A DNA stretch of 64,000 nt from Mya arenaria (lineage: Eukaryota > Mollusca > Bivalvia > Myida > Myidae): contig NC_069124.1 in NCBI RefSeq assembly GCF_026914265.1, positions 15,521,088 through 15,585,087 of the forward strand, in the 5' to 3' direction. Below the pieces are notes generated by a model. It saw nothing but the letters and a program-made list of their open reading frames with translations. It was not told the origin of the DNA and made no database searches. The position numbers and the translations under genes were made by a program. Positions within the stretch are counted from its first letter, which is position 1. Each line of letters begins with the position of its first letter. This document shows, one piece after another, positions 22,092-33,513 of the stretch.

Positions 22092-25000
22092 ATGGGAAAC
22101 AATGGAAGTTTTGCGAGTGTTCCCAAAGCAGGGAACAATACCCGCACTTATAAACGAGAAAGTAGCATGTTCGAACATGATAGAGCTGATGATCTTTTAA
22201 ACCAATTTGAAGAGAAAATAACCTTTTGGAAAACGGAAATCGTTAAAGCAAGAGGAAACATTGATTCCAATTCTGCGGAGGAGATAAAGTGGTATTTTTA
22301 CACACAAATGAAGGTTGCGGCTGAAGTTTTATTAAAACAGGTACACGTATAAACAATGTGAACTATAGGTTTTCTTCTATTTTCGTTATAAGTAATAGTA
22401 ATTCTCTATATGTTTATACACAAATAAAATTTAACTTCCTTCTATGCGGTATTGGTGACAGTAATTCAGTAAATGTTCATACATAAAATAATTTAACCTA
22501 TTTCTATGTAGTATTGATGATAATAATAATCTACATGTTTATACACAAATCTAATTTTCCTTCCTTTTATGCGGTATTGGTGATTGTAATACTCTACATG
22601 TTTATACACAAATATATTTTTACTTCCTTCTATGCGGTATTTGTCGTTTGCCCATTGCCACTAAACCGGGTTTATGTTTAAACATTTTGCTACTGAGCAT
22701 GTTTCTGCAGCTTTTTGCATATATATTGGTGACAGGTATTCTCTACATATTTATACACAAATACAGTTTTACTTCCTTCTATGCGGTATTGGTGAAAGTA
22801 ATTCAGTACATGTTCATACATAAAAATAATTTTACTTATTTCAATGCAGTATTTGTGATAACAATTATCTACATGTTTATACACAAATATAATTTTACTT
22901 CCTTCTATGCGCTATTGGTGATTGTAATTCTCTACATGTGTATACACAAATATATTTTTACACATTTATGTGGTTTGGGTGATAGCAATTCTCTACATGT
23001 TTATACACAAATAAATTTTTACTTCCTTCTATGCGGTATTGGTGATAGTTAGTATCTACATGTTGATACACAAACATTATTTTACTTCCTTTTATTCGGT
23101 ATTGGTGACAGTTATTTCCTACATGTATATACACAAATATAATTTAACTTCCTTATATGCGGTTTGGGTGATTGCAATTTTCTCCATCTTTGTACTCAAA
23201 CATAATTTTACTGATTTATGCTGTTTGTGTGAAAATGAATATCGAACAGATATATTTCTTAAAAATGAGAACGCAGACACTTTTTTTCCAAACACTGTAA
23301 ACAAAACTCGGATTAACAATTGAAATAGGAGGGTTTAACAAATTAGGCTCAATTGTTTAATGTTGTTTTTATTTGATAACTGATAGGAAGATTGTGGGGT
23401 TTTCATTATATAAATAATAGAACTCGTAAAACAGTCGGACAAGTCCATTTGCCATTCAATAAATTCCAACTTCTCGTGCTTGCTTATTTCTATCTTGGAA
23501 ACAAAATATTTAATTGGCTTCATAATATGTTTTAAAATCAGACAAATGCATCTATTTCCAACGGCTAAGCTCATCTTTAATTGAAACTGTTATACTCCTG
23601 GTCTGACAATGGAGAAAGCGTCACAGGCGTCGAACGCGATTCTGCATAGAAGCTATACAAAAACAGATACAATTTCACATATTTCTTCATTTTGTTCGAG
23701 TATGATATAATTGTTTGCTGCTAAGTAATTTCACATATCTGATTCAATACTGCTTCAGATTCCACAAGATTTTTTACAAAGATATGAAACCTCCGAACAA
23801 GCCAAAGAACAAAAGAAAAACAGCTGTCAGTCTACAGAATATTATCGACAGCCAACGTTAAAAAGCAAAACAAGCACTGAAGCTGCGTGCGTTCGTATTG
23901 CACAGAAAACAGTTATTGACAACAATGCCTCCACAGTGTCCATGACTATAGAAAAAGAGTCGACAGAACCGTATACCAAGATACACCAACAAATGTGTGA
24001 CTTCAGGGAGCGATTGGAGCTGGAGAAAGATGAAACAATTCGGTTACTCGCAGCAAATGATCAACTAAAGACCGAACTTAAGCAGTTTAAAGCTGAAAAT
24101 GAGGAACTGTTAACAAGGTTTGATATTAGTCGGTGAAGTCATAGTAATCTGTTTCTTTGGGGTCCTTGAATATTACTTATTTATTTTTTTGAAAATCTTA
24201 ACCCACTTACAATGATTGAAGAGGTTTGTGACGATGTTGCTGCTACCATTGCTGAAAATAAGCAAATTCAAAGATATTTAAATCCTTAAGAAATGCCTTG
24301 TATTTACCTTTTGCTCAGAAAGTCGTATATAAAAATAACTTAAAAAAACACTTTGAAGTGACGTTTTTAAACGAATTCACCCTCGTTAAAGATAAACGTT
24401 TGGAATGTATTGATACTATAAATTGTATAATTTAAGGACATAATCTAAGGCTTAAGGGCCGTTCACAGAGTTCAAAACATTTGAATGTCCAAAAAACACT
24501 TATGTTCATGTTTTGTTTGATTTGTATTTAGTTTGGATTTTTAATATGCTACATGCATCATATGCGTTGCAACATGATAAGGTGTAACAAGTTATATCAT
24601 ATTAATTTCAATTGCAGAAGCATTGTATTTTTTTCGGAAATTTCGTTATACAAAATGAGTATGTTTTTGTGTCAAAACAGTCAACCCTATCAGATATTTG
24701 CATTTGTATGATAAAGAAATGACTATTTTCCAATTTTGTAGTTATATTTTTGAATATTTTGAATATATATTGAAGAACCCGCGAGACATTGTTCATTGGG
24801 TAGTCTGTGGCTTTTTCACACACTTAATTATAGTTATATTGTCTTTTGACATTTCCAATAAAATAATTCTTTGGATTCAAAGTCTGATAAAATACTTTAT
24901 TGTAACATTTTGTCAACTTCCTATTCCCCTTAATCATGTGGCAAAAGATGTATTACTCATGCAAAAGATTGATTCTCAAAACTTTATAAATCATGAACCT

Positions 25001-27255
25001 TTGAAACAACTGTTATATGTCCCCATCCACTTTTGCATTGTGTTAGACCATTAACTGTTAAACATTATTGCAATTTAGAGAATTTTAATATAGTGCTGTA
25101 TAAATCCAAATGATTTTTAATTTAATATTCATCTTTGTAGATTGAGTAAGATTGCAGGAGATAGGCTGACGAAAGACAATCCCAACATTACAGATCTTAA
25201 CGATTCGGACAGACCTTTGAAACTTGGTGAAAAGTACAGTGAACTTTATGACAATGAGTGGACCAATGCGTTTGAATGTTTGACCGAGGTTGGCTACACT
25301 GAGGAGGAATCGATTGAGACACTGCACCTCACGTTATTGGTAAAAGTATTTTACCTGATTTCATGGAGTGATGTACAAAGAGTTACTCACAATTGACACT
25401 CAATTATAAAAAGCATTAGAATTACAATTTGGATATTTCACAAAAAAAGATATAAGTTAAGAAAATCCGGTGACATACTAAAGCGATTTCCATTTACATG
25501 TTATTAATATAAAATGAGCGCTAAACAACTGATAACGCAGTCGTTTCCACAGTGTTATATCAATTCAAAAATTTCCATTTGTTAGAACGCGTTTGAATTT
25601 TGCGAGAAGAAAGCCAGTCAGATACTTAAGCAAACAGATGATGCTGTCAACCTCCTGTTTGATGAATACCGGAAGTCTGCAGTGTTCAAGGTAGTAGGAA
25701 ATGCATTTATTTAATGCGTGTTAATTTTCCGTCTGAAATATTCTGTGAACTTTATATGACGTAATGGGCAAGTGTTCAGATGCTACCGTATAACACAATG
25801 TTTCCTGAGTCTGTACCACACACTTTCCAAGGGTGCATGCACAAATCAACTTTCGCAATATTACGCAAAGTCATTAGTTCTCGTGTCTTGCTTAAGTAAC
25901 GATACATCGCATTAAACCTACGCAAACGTATCGCATTGGTACAACCCAACGGATCAAGCGACAAATAAATAATTCCTTATTCATGCAGTATATATGCTTT
26001 GTTGTTATAATCTGTGGTGTTATTTCTGTTCCGGAAGCTTTCCTTATAATCCAGACTCATTTTATAAAATGCATTTGCTTTGTAGGACATTCCTGTACAT
26101 CTGACGATTTCCCGTAAACAGGTATGCAAACTTATGTACATTGAAGAGAGCATTATTACGAAAAACAGTAAGAAATTCAACATAAATAAAAAAAAACATC
26201 GTGATGTGTTTCCAAAATTAACTTACTTACTGTAATCTAAGTAAACGACTTTCCTCGTTTTATGAATACGATTTTAATCGGATTGTGATGTTGTGATGTT
26301 GTGTGTGTGTGTGTGTATATCATTTTGTCCTTTTTCAATTGAAGCTTGCCAAGTTTGCAAAATATTGCAAAGAACAGTCGACTATAGAAGACATGCAGCT
26401 TCAAAAACGATGGGAACCTAAGAGGAGAAAAAGTTACGCTGATGAAACCGAACAAAAAAATGAAATTGAAGTGGTATGTTTACTAACGATTTGGCTCACA
26501 TGGCTTAGATCAGTGTGTCACAAAACGATATTTTGAATGCTTGCATAATATTGAAAGTATGTACTTCGGTTATTTCAATATAAAGGCATTGGAATACACT
26601 TGATTTTTTTTCTAACTAAATTGATACACATTTTGTGATCAATACATAAGGCATAAATTAACTTTACAGGCATCAAGACACGTAAAAGTTGAAGAACAGA
26701 TGACGAAAGTCAGAAAAGAAGTTTCACGGTCAATATTACCAATCGTGCAAAGAGTGAGAGGAATGTTTATCATGTATTTATAAACATACGCAAACATAAA
26801 CCGTTATCAAACAATTTCTTAACGAGCGACAATTCGTAGACACTGCAATCGTTCTAAAATAACATGTTTTAGTACAAAAATGTTTTAAAGTTGGCAAATC
26901 TTGATTCCGGCGATTACTCTACGTCAATAAAATAATAAGGTTTTTCAGCAGCCAGAGAAAAATATATTTGTTTATTCCGTAGGCTTACATGGAGGCGAGC
27001 TGGCGGAAGCACTGTTTACATGGCCTCAAACCTTTCGTTATGCAGTGTCTTTACATCGGTTGGATGATGGTCGTTCAAAGTCCACCTATGAGTTTTAAAA
27101 CAGCTTTGCGGGGCGACAAGTTTGATTCAAATGTTTTCAAACAATACACCTGTACAGGATCAATAGTGGATTTTGTTGTCTGGCCTGCGCTGTTGTTGCA
27201 TGAATGCGGACCTGTAGTTGAAAAAGGCGTGGCCCAGCCGCAAAAGCCGAACTAA
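22092..27255 (+). CDS. Mitochondria-eating-protein-like (MIEAP/SPATA18-like) protein
   Basis: Seven exons with fully consistent phases: 22092-22340, 23759-24117, 25141-25339, 25586-25690, 26345-26473, 26670-26753, 26983-27255 (stop TAA), giving 465 residues. The N-terminus MGNNGS fits an N-myristoylation signal. Exon 2 encodes a coiled coil (RERLELEKDETIRLLAAND, then LKTELKQFKAENEEL). From exon 3 onward the protein resembles the MIEAP C-terminal domain: LGEKYSELYDNEWTNAFE, LTEVGYTEEESIETLHL, AVNLLFDEYRK, and finally GWMMVVQSPPMSF and DFVVWPALLLHECGPVVEKG. In vertebrates MIEAP acts in mitochondrial quality control; bivalves carry many related genes and their role is unknown. Every junction has GT and AG and there is no stop, so the gene looks intact. 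The resemblance is recalled by eye, not by a search. Confidence 0.85.
22394..23220 (+). repeat. Minisatellite of about 62 bp in intron 1 of the MIEAP-like gene
   Basis: About 12 units share CTCTACATGTTTATACACAA, TTTTACTTCCTTCTATGCGG and TATTGGTGA. Unit starts lie near 22,401, 22,463, 22,525, 22,588, 22,738, 22,801, 22,863, 22,928, 22,989, 23,050, 23,112 and 23,175. The array is interrupted once by an insertion at about 22,638-22,726. Long accidental open frames run through it on both strands because the unit has few stops. Confidence 0.9.
22638..22726 (+). repeat. Fragment of dispersed repeat A inserted in the minisatellite
   Basis: The insertion carries GTTTGCCCATTGCCACTAAA and then CCGGGTTTATG, TGCTACTGAGCATGTTTC and GCATATATAT, matching about 603-690. 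It splits one 62-bp unit between GCGGTATT and GGTGACAG. Flanking unit sequence resumes in register, so it is a secondary insertion. Confidence 0.75.
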
Positions 27256-27299
27256 TCAAGTGCCATCCTTGCATCAACTACACAATTTCACAAACTACT

Positions 27300-28430
27300 T
27301 GTTTTTATAATACACACTGCAATACATATTATTGAAGCAGAGGAACAATGTCATTTTTAGAAAAATGTTTCGTAAACAACAAGTAAAACAGATATGAACA
27401 AAATGATTTAAAACTGTTTAACCATAGTTATTTATATATATTTAAGCATTTAACTAAGTGAAGCGCACTAGGTCTATTTAACATAAGTTATTTAAATGTG
27501 AAATTGTTAAAAGTCAGTTGTCAGATTTTTGATAAGCACATGTATATAGATAGTGACTGGGGTTCTTTAAAACTACACTCAATGTCAATGAATGAAATTG
27601 CGCTCACACTAAATAAAACACATTAAAAGTGTGGATACCGTGGAAGCGCCCAAACAATAAAGAACTGTTAAACGTCATCGTCCCTATCATGTTTGCCAAA
27701 GCAGGTTTAACATGGGAAAAGGGAGGTAAGATCCGTATATGTAGCACGAGCTGTTTATTCACGCGTACCAACTATCTTTATAGCAAAGAAATACTAGAAC
27801 AATATAATAAAAACCTGAGTTTATAAACAGATTGATACTTAATTAAGAAAATCATTTTATTAGTGAATGTGAACTGTATTGTGGCGTTGTGTGTCTCTCA
27901 TTGATGTCTAGGGGACTGATCCTTGTGCCTTAAAATACGACATAGGTTCAATCTTAGGCTGCTGTGGTTGTCTCTATAGTTTCAATTATTGAATTAAAGA
28001 ATACACAACATTATACTAACAGCGTTTTGATGCAAGAACAAAAAAGACAATCAAAACATTTTACCCAACACTAAGAATTTTGGGCAGACTTAGGTCTGTA
28101 GTAACACGTTCAGCCTAAGTTTACTATTTCATTGCAGTAGTTTGATAGTAAACTGCAGCTGCTTATGTGTATTCTTAATTCATTGGTCTAAATGGCAGCG
28201 TTTTTTCGTATCAAATGATTTTGCAGAACATGAATATTTAAATATAGATGTCGAAAACAATGGATAACCATCATACCGCTTTAACAAAAATCAATGACCT
28301 ACTATATTTTGGACCAGTCAATAAGACATGCAAAAGTTCACAATAGTTTTGGGGCTGATGGGCCTATAGTTTCCAGTGCATTACAGAATCTAATGGTTAC
28401 TGCATTATGTATTGTTGAAGTACTCGTAGC
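27300..28430. other. Intergenic stretch, one unassigned open segment
   Basis: Near 27,629-27,727 the plus strand reads WIPWKRPNNKELLNVIVP and then MFAKAGLTWEKGG, followed by GGTAAGATC, a good donor. It looks exon-like but I cannot place it in a family or link it to a neighbour. The rest shows nothing recognisable. Confidence 0.3.
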
Positions 28431-28437
28431 GCTTCAG

Positions 28438-28526
28438 TTTTATTTAGTTCATGGGCTGAGCTTGTCCTCGGTCATTGGAAGGAGCGCGATTGTGGAAACA
28501 TTCTGTTAACTAATTACGAGGAAAAC
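28438..28526 (+). pseudogene. Lone sulfotransferase exon
   Basis: After an acceptor (GCGCTTCAG) the frame reads SSWAELVLGHWKERDCGN and then ILLTNYEEN before a possible donor GTACAG; this is the GSWFDHV to KYED part of the cytosolic sulfotransferase fold. It is clearly paralogous to the exon at 4344 (GSWADHVLGYWKKRDCGN) but unlike that copy has no stop at the Tyr-Glu-Glu position. No other sulfotransferase exon was found on either side within several kilobases. It is therefore either a relic or an exon of a gene whose other exons I failed to see. Confidence 0.55.
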
Positions 28527-28904
28527 GTACAGGCAAACATTCTTATTGTTATGTAATTTGATTTTAGGAACGATCTTCTGATCAGTCAATGCGTTAACAA
28601 AAGAGTATGTTTTTAAAGTGTTTTCGGACTTTTCGGAATCCTTATAGCACACAACAGACAATGTTGATTTGTTTTCAATGGCCTAGAAAAATGAATTATA
28701 GACTTAAAGTAGGATGAATAAGCATTGACTTATATATAACTATTTAAATATATTTATATATAACTTGTAGCATACTTATACAGAGTATGAAACTAATATC
28801 GTGTATTTTCAAACATCAAACACAATGTTTTATTGAAAAGAATAGCGTTTGACTTATCTGTTTAAATGCATTTTTATTAGCGTTGATTCTTGCCTTACAG
28901 GTCA

Positions 28905-29300
28905 GCCGGTGTTTGACATTACCTTTTCTTGCATACCGGACGTCATTCGGAACTCCTCGGCCATTTTATCGAAAACAACCTCGGATGTATATGGACGGTT
29001 TACATACTCAAAAAGTGGTACGTTTAAGTCCGCTGCAAGTAGATCGCGTAGTAATTTTATTTAGCAGTTAAACTTTGTGACATTACTCTTGGGATTCTTA
29101 ATTATGTTTGCAATAATACAATTTAATGGCAATCAAATTAAACTTAGATCAATAAATACAACTCTAAAACACTACATTGAATTAATGATATAATTCAAAA
29201 TTTTACGAACTACTTCAACTGATGTACCTGCATACATCCGAGGTTGTTTTTGAAAAAAATGGCCGAGGAGTTCCGAATGACCGGACGTGTGTTTCTGGTC
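28905..29300. repeat. Inverted-repeat element with about 75-bp arms
   Basis: The left arm (about 28,938-29,003) contains GGAACTCCTCGGCCATTTT and AACCTCGGATGTATATG; the right arm (about 29,232-29,292) contains their complements, CATACATCCGAGGTTGTTTT and AATGGCCGAGGAGTTCCGAA. The spacer is about 230 bp and AT-rich. Arms extend to CCGGACGT on the outer sides. The structure is that of a MITE or foldback element; no transposase is present. Confidence 0.75.
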
Positions 29301-29654
29301 ATGTGATCAGTGCTTGAAAAAACCGTCTTACACCGCATTGTAAGACGAGTCACGCGCAATAGCGCGCCACTTCTTTTATCATTGTATGGTTGTTGAAAAA
29401 TGTATTATATCATATCAATAAAGCACACTTTAATATATAAGTATGCAATACTTTTAATCAAAATCAAAATAAATAATCGTAAAAACCCGATTTTAGAGGA
29501 ACTATTTGACTCCAATATTGATTTACAATTACTGCGCTTTTTGACATAAGTGAACGAAGTCGCATGCACCTTTTGTTGAATTGTAAAAAGTGCATTTTCT
29601 ACATCAATTTTTACATGATCGATAATTTTAGATATGCAAGAAAAAAAAACAATA

Positions 29655-29790
29655 ATGTTTTTTTCGGTCCGGATAAATAAATCCGACCCTCGGGCATGTT
29701 GCATGGCCGGTAAATCGGCAAGCCTCGTAACTTGGTTTCGCGCGTGCTCTCTGGTCGGATACTTTTATCCGTTACGGAAACAAATGATAG
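29655..29790. repeat. Short foldback element
   Basis: GGTCCGGATAAATAAATCCG with ACCCTCGGGCA on the left pairs with GGTCGGATACTTTTATCCGT preceded by CGCGCGTGCTCTCT on the right. The arms are imperfect and enclose a GC-richer centre (GGCCGGTAAATCGGCAAGCC) that itself holds a short palindrome. It is likely a small MITE relic. Confidence 0.5.
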
Positions 29791-30799
29791 ATACTTATAT
29801 TGTCATCAGAAATAAATTCCAAAGCCGATATGTTTATAACAAAATTGTATGGATCTGGACTCTCATACGTTGTTTTTTTCAATGAATGACATTATTGATG
29901 CTATATATTTACTGACATTTTATATAAGTGTTTTACTACAGTAGCCATCGTTTTCGAATAGATATAGAAGGATTCTGCAGAAACCTTCAAGTAATGAAGT
30001 TTGCTTAAGCTAGTGTTCGCATTATAACATGTCGCTTTCATAAATATTCACAGCAGACGAATAAATTGAATTACTTAATAAATATCCGTCATATGTATCT
30101 ACAATCAAACCAAATTATTTTTGCGGCGATTTCAAAGTAACTATTTAATATCAATGTACATTCAAATCCATGTAGGAGCTTACATTATCTGACAGCTTAC
30201 TATACTTGTCGGAATCATCGATTTACCTAATAATATTTTCTCTACAACAAACTATAAATTATATTCCTTTGTAGCAACGATTTTTTCGGTAATCGTAGCG
30301 AACAGAAATGTTTGATTGAGCTCCAGTGATTTGTATCAAGTCTAAGCTTAAGATAATTTCTAATTAGAAAAGAATCCTCCATCAACTAGAACTGATAAGA
30401 GTCTGGCGTGTGCAAAAAAAATATCAAGTGAAAGAAATACCGTTTCTAATCATCTGTTTCCTTATCTGGTGTGAAATGACTTTTGCGAGGAGTTCAAAGC
30501 TGAATTCCGTGACAAGAAGAGGTTTATTAACATTTTTTTAAATTTGTTCTCAAGCGCTTATTGGCATACAAGCCGATGATTATATTCTGTAAGATGAGAA
30601 CTAGCTCAACGTTAAATTCCTGTGAACGTTACTTGACATTCGTTGTTTTGTTTGTGGTGATTTAAAAAGAGTCAGAATTTTTCAAACAAAATAAATCATT
30701 TTGTTATCAAGTGAACGGACATATCATTAACGTTTGTGTTTCTAACAATGCGTACCGTGACTATATGTTGTGTAATTAATATCACACATAGGTGTAACC

Positions 30800-31531
30800 A
30801 TGGCTAAAATACGTACAGTCAGTGCAATTGTTAGCTTGAAGAGCGAAACATGGGAATATGATAACAATACAAATTCGAAAACAGGGGCAGGTTGTTATGA
30901 CAGTGTACAAACACGACGTTATAAGCCATGTGCCAACCAAACTGCTTCCGATGATAACACTGTAAAATTGTTTTTTAAAGGGACATAATAACTATATTTA
31001 AACTAAAGAATATTCATATTAATTGTTTAATCATTATGAAATACTCAATCAACACGGACAGTCAAACGTTTTCAATAGCATACTTTAAGACAGTGCTGAG
31101 CTGGTTATACTTTATTTAACCAAGATAGTTTTGTGTCATTATCAATTGTCTAAGTCCCGCACTATATACATTCTAAAACTATCGAAACCTGTCATGGCAT
31201 TTCACCTAGAAGAATGAAGTAATCCTTGATCGATGTATTATGCTCTCTATTATTTATGTATTATTTCAGAAAAGAGGACTTGAAAATGAATCGTTCGAAT
31301 CTGATGAATTCTTAACGAAGCAAAATAAGACATATCCTAATGTTGAGAGGAATTTAACGGAGTATCCAATCGAAGAGGACTTCCATCCTTACGGGCGAGG
31401 GCCATTTTACCGGTCCGTTATCACTGATAAACACCTGCCGAAGTTTCGGCGAAGTGAAGGAAAGTTCATAGTGTGGTGTGCGGTAACGTTTATTATAGCA
31501 GGCATCGCTATTTGCGTCATAATTATGGCAC
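30800..31531 (+). CDS. Candidate small single-pass membrane protein (two exons)
   Basis: Exon 1 would run 30800-30961 (ATG; MAKIRTVSAIVSLKSETWE; donor ACT then GTAAAA, weak). Exon 2 runs 31270-31531 after TTATTTCAG and ends at a strong donor, GTAAGTT. Phases agree (0). Exon 2 encodes ESFESDEFLTKQNKTYP, a Pro/Tyr/Gly stretch (EDFHPYGRGPFYRS), a basic segment and a clear membrane segment (FIVWCAVTFIIAGIAICVII). A short last exon could start at 32,247. If the donor at 31531 is skipped, the frame continues into two degenerate copies of the membrane segment and stops at 31,695. The family is not recognised. Exon 2 is the better supported part; exon 1 is tentative. Confidence 0.4.
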
Positions 31532-31700
31532 GTAAGTTTTCCATTGGTTTCGATGTGGTGTGCGCTATCGTTTTTATAGCAATCATTGCTGTTAGAGTCA
31601 TAATTATGGCATGTATGTTGTCCAAATTTTTCGATGTTGTATGCGGTAACGCTATATATAGCAGGCATCGCTGTTTGCGTCATAATTATGGTTAGTAACT
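31468..31700 (+). repeat. Three tandem copies of the membrane-segment DNA (about 85 bp)
   Basis: The sequence GTGTGCGGTAACGTTTATTA with TAGCAGGCATCGCTATTTGC and GTCATAATTATGG recurs as three units beginning near 31,476, 31,558 and 31,637. Shared words are GTGGTGTGC or GTTGTATGC, TATAGCA and GTCATAATTATGG. Only the first unit is in the supported coding exon. Confidence 0.75.
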
Positions 31701-32502
31701 GTTTCCATTTTTCGGTGTCATACATTTTGAAATGTAATTGAAAGTATGTGTCGCCTTTGCCTTTTTAATGGTTTGGATTTTTAATTATTTTGATCTTTGT
31801 GTCATAACGGTTGCCTATGGCTTTGCTGTAAAATGTTGAGCTCACTGATCATTTTAAGTACAATTATTTTGAGGGTGAAAGTAATAATACAACTTCCTGT
31901 GTACATTTTAGTTCGATGGTGTGTTTTGAAATGTGGGATGTTTCACTGTAACCTAAGATGAAAAATTCTCAAGAAAAGAAATTGCTTTGGGATTGTCTGT
32001 GTTGGCTTGCCATTATGTACTCGTTTCTTCGCTCTGAAACTTAGCCAACACACAGCCTAATGGCATGCTAAATTTATGTATGGCCGATGGAATTGAGGTT
32101 TTTGATCATGTGTTTACATGTGAACACATTGTACAGTTTACTCCTTTTATAAAAAACGATTTAAATGTATTGAGCTTGTTTGCTACTCTGTGTCTGTTTT
32201 AGAGTTAATTGATTTTTATGTTTTGTTTCTTTTAGTATTCCAATCGAACTTACAACGTATGCATTTGTTGATGGTGCTGTGAAGGAGGAGTATTAATGAG
32301 TATGTGTTCTTTCAGAGATGTATCAATTATATCATCAGAAAAAGACGATGGCGAAAACTAACAGTTCCTTGAAAATGTAATTTTTATCCTAAGAGTGTAT
32401 CACTCCTGACTGCGATTACCAATGTGGTTGATGCATCAATTATCAACATGAATAGAAACGCTGTTTCAGTGCTGTTGTATCCAAACAATGTCTTATGTTT
32501 GA

Positions 32503-32600
32503 TCGTTCATGCATAAAGCATAACATTATTACAAACATTTGTTCATATGTTCGTTCATGCATAAAGCATAACATTATTACAAACATTTGTTCATATGTTT
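32503..32600 (+). repeat. Exact tandem duplication of about 48 bp
   Basis: Two adjacent copies of a unit starting GTTCATGCATAAAGCATAAC and ending TTTGTTCATATGTT are essentially identical, so the duplication is recent or maintained. No function is suggested. Confidence 0.85.
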
Positions 32601-32699
32601 TATATAATTTTGATGAAGAAGTATTGTTGATATTTTATTTCAAAATCGTTGACGTTGTCATGAAGAATGTTGTCAGCAGTAGTTCTTTTTAAAATTTCC

Positions 32700-33065
32700 C
32701 CGTGAGTACATGACATATTTACATATATATATATACTTAGGGCATTAAGGAGACCGTATATTTTTTATGGCATTAAGGAGACAATTTGTATATTTTTTGT
32801 TTTATACTTTATTTTGTTAATAATTTAGTATTAAAATGATCATTTATTATGAGTACAAAATTTAGGCTTCTTAAATTGATTAACAAAAAATATACGTAAT
32901 TTGCGGTCTCCTTAATAATTTGTAAGTATGTTGCAGGTTTTAAGGGGACCGGTATATATGTAGAAGGGTTTATGGAGACCAGTGTATATATAATATTATT
33001 TTTGAGGCATTAAGGGGACCATCCATATTTTATGGCATTAGGGGGACAAATTATATATATCTTAC
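32700..33065. repeat. Cluster of GGCATTAAGGRGACC motifs
   Basis: The motif GGCATTAAGGAGACC or a close variant occurs near 32,730, 32,767, 33,005 and 33,033 on the plus strand. TTTTAAGGGGACCGG and TTTATGGAGACC lie near 32,938 and 32,967, and the complement GGTCTCCTTAATAA lies near 32,905. The spacers are AT-rich and contain TATATATA. The same words return at 47,900-47,975. This looks like a palindromic low-complexity element rather than a regulatory array. Confidence 0.55.
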
Positions 33066-33288
33066 TTTTGACAGTGAAGGCTCCCGTAACCTTAAGAGAC
33101 AACTTGGTAATAGTATTTTTTATAAGTGTGTATAATAAATCCACAAACAATGACCAGTCGAACGTGAGGACTGCAAATTTCATAGGATATTCATCAGAAA
33201 TCTTTTACAGACCATCTCATTCATTAAATGCAAGTCAGATTCAGTCACTTGGTCTCTGTACCGTTTGATAAACAAAATATATAATGAC

Positions 33289-33513
33289 CAGTGGCGGATC
33301 CAGGAATTCTCGTTAGAAGGGGGCGTTACTTAGGTGCGTTTGCAGGAGGATTGAGTGTTACTCAATCAAGAAATTTTTAACAATTTGTAGTCGGAAATGA
33401 TGCATTATGTGTATATTTTATTATTTTCTTCTCATATATTGACACAAAAAGTAAACTTGGACGATTTTAGAGGGAGCGCACGCCAACTGCACCCCCTTCT
33501 CAATCCGCTAGTG
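33289..33513. mobile_element. hAT-like MITE, 225 bp
   Basis: It begins CAGTGGCGGATCCAGG followed by TCGTTAGAAGGGGGCG. It ends with ACCCCCTTCTCAATCCGCTAGTG, whose complement starts CACTAGCGGATTGAGAAGG. Termini of this type (CAGNGGCGGATC) are characteristic of hAT non-autonomous elements. No clear 8-bp target duplication was seen. The interior has no open frame. Confidence 0.65.

Noticed and set aside
22394-23220. CRISPR-like array of spaced repeats
   Set aside because: The repeat fills the whole unit with no unique spacers, and the DNA is eukaryotic.
22648-23323. 134- and 94-residue plus-strand frames with repeated YMFIHKYNFT-like segments
   Set aside because: They follow the 62-bp intronic minisatellite; unit length is not a multiple of three over the whole array and frames shift between units.
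24698-25054. 118-residue hydrophobic frame
   Set aside because: It lies in an intron of the MIEAP-like gene, between exons that join in phase without it, and has no family character.
29325-29350. Small perfect hairpin CGTCTTACA/TGTAAGACG as a terminator
   Set aside because: Nothing around it supports a transcript end and this is a eukaryotic genome; it is more likely part of a repeat.
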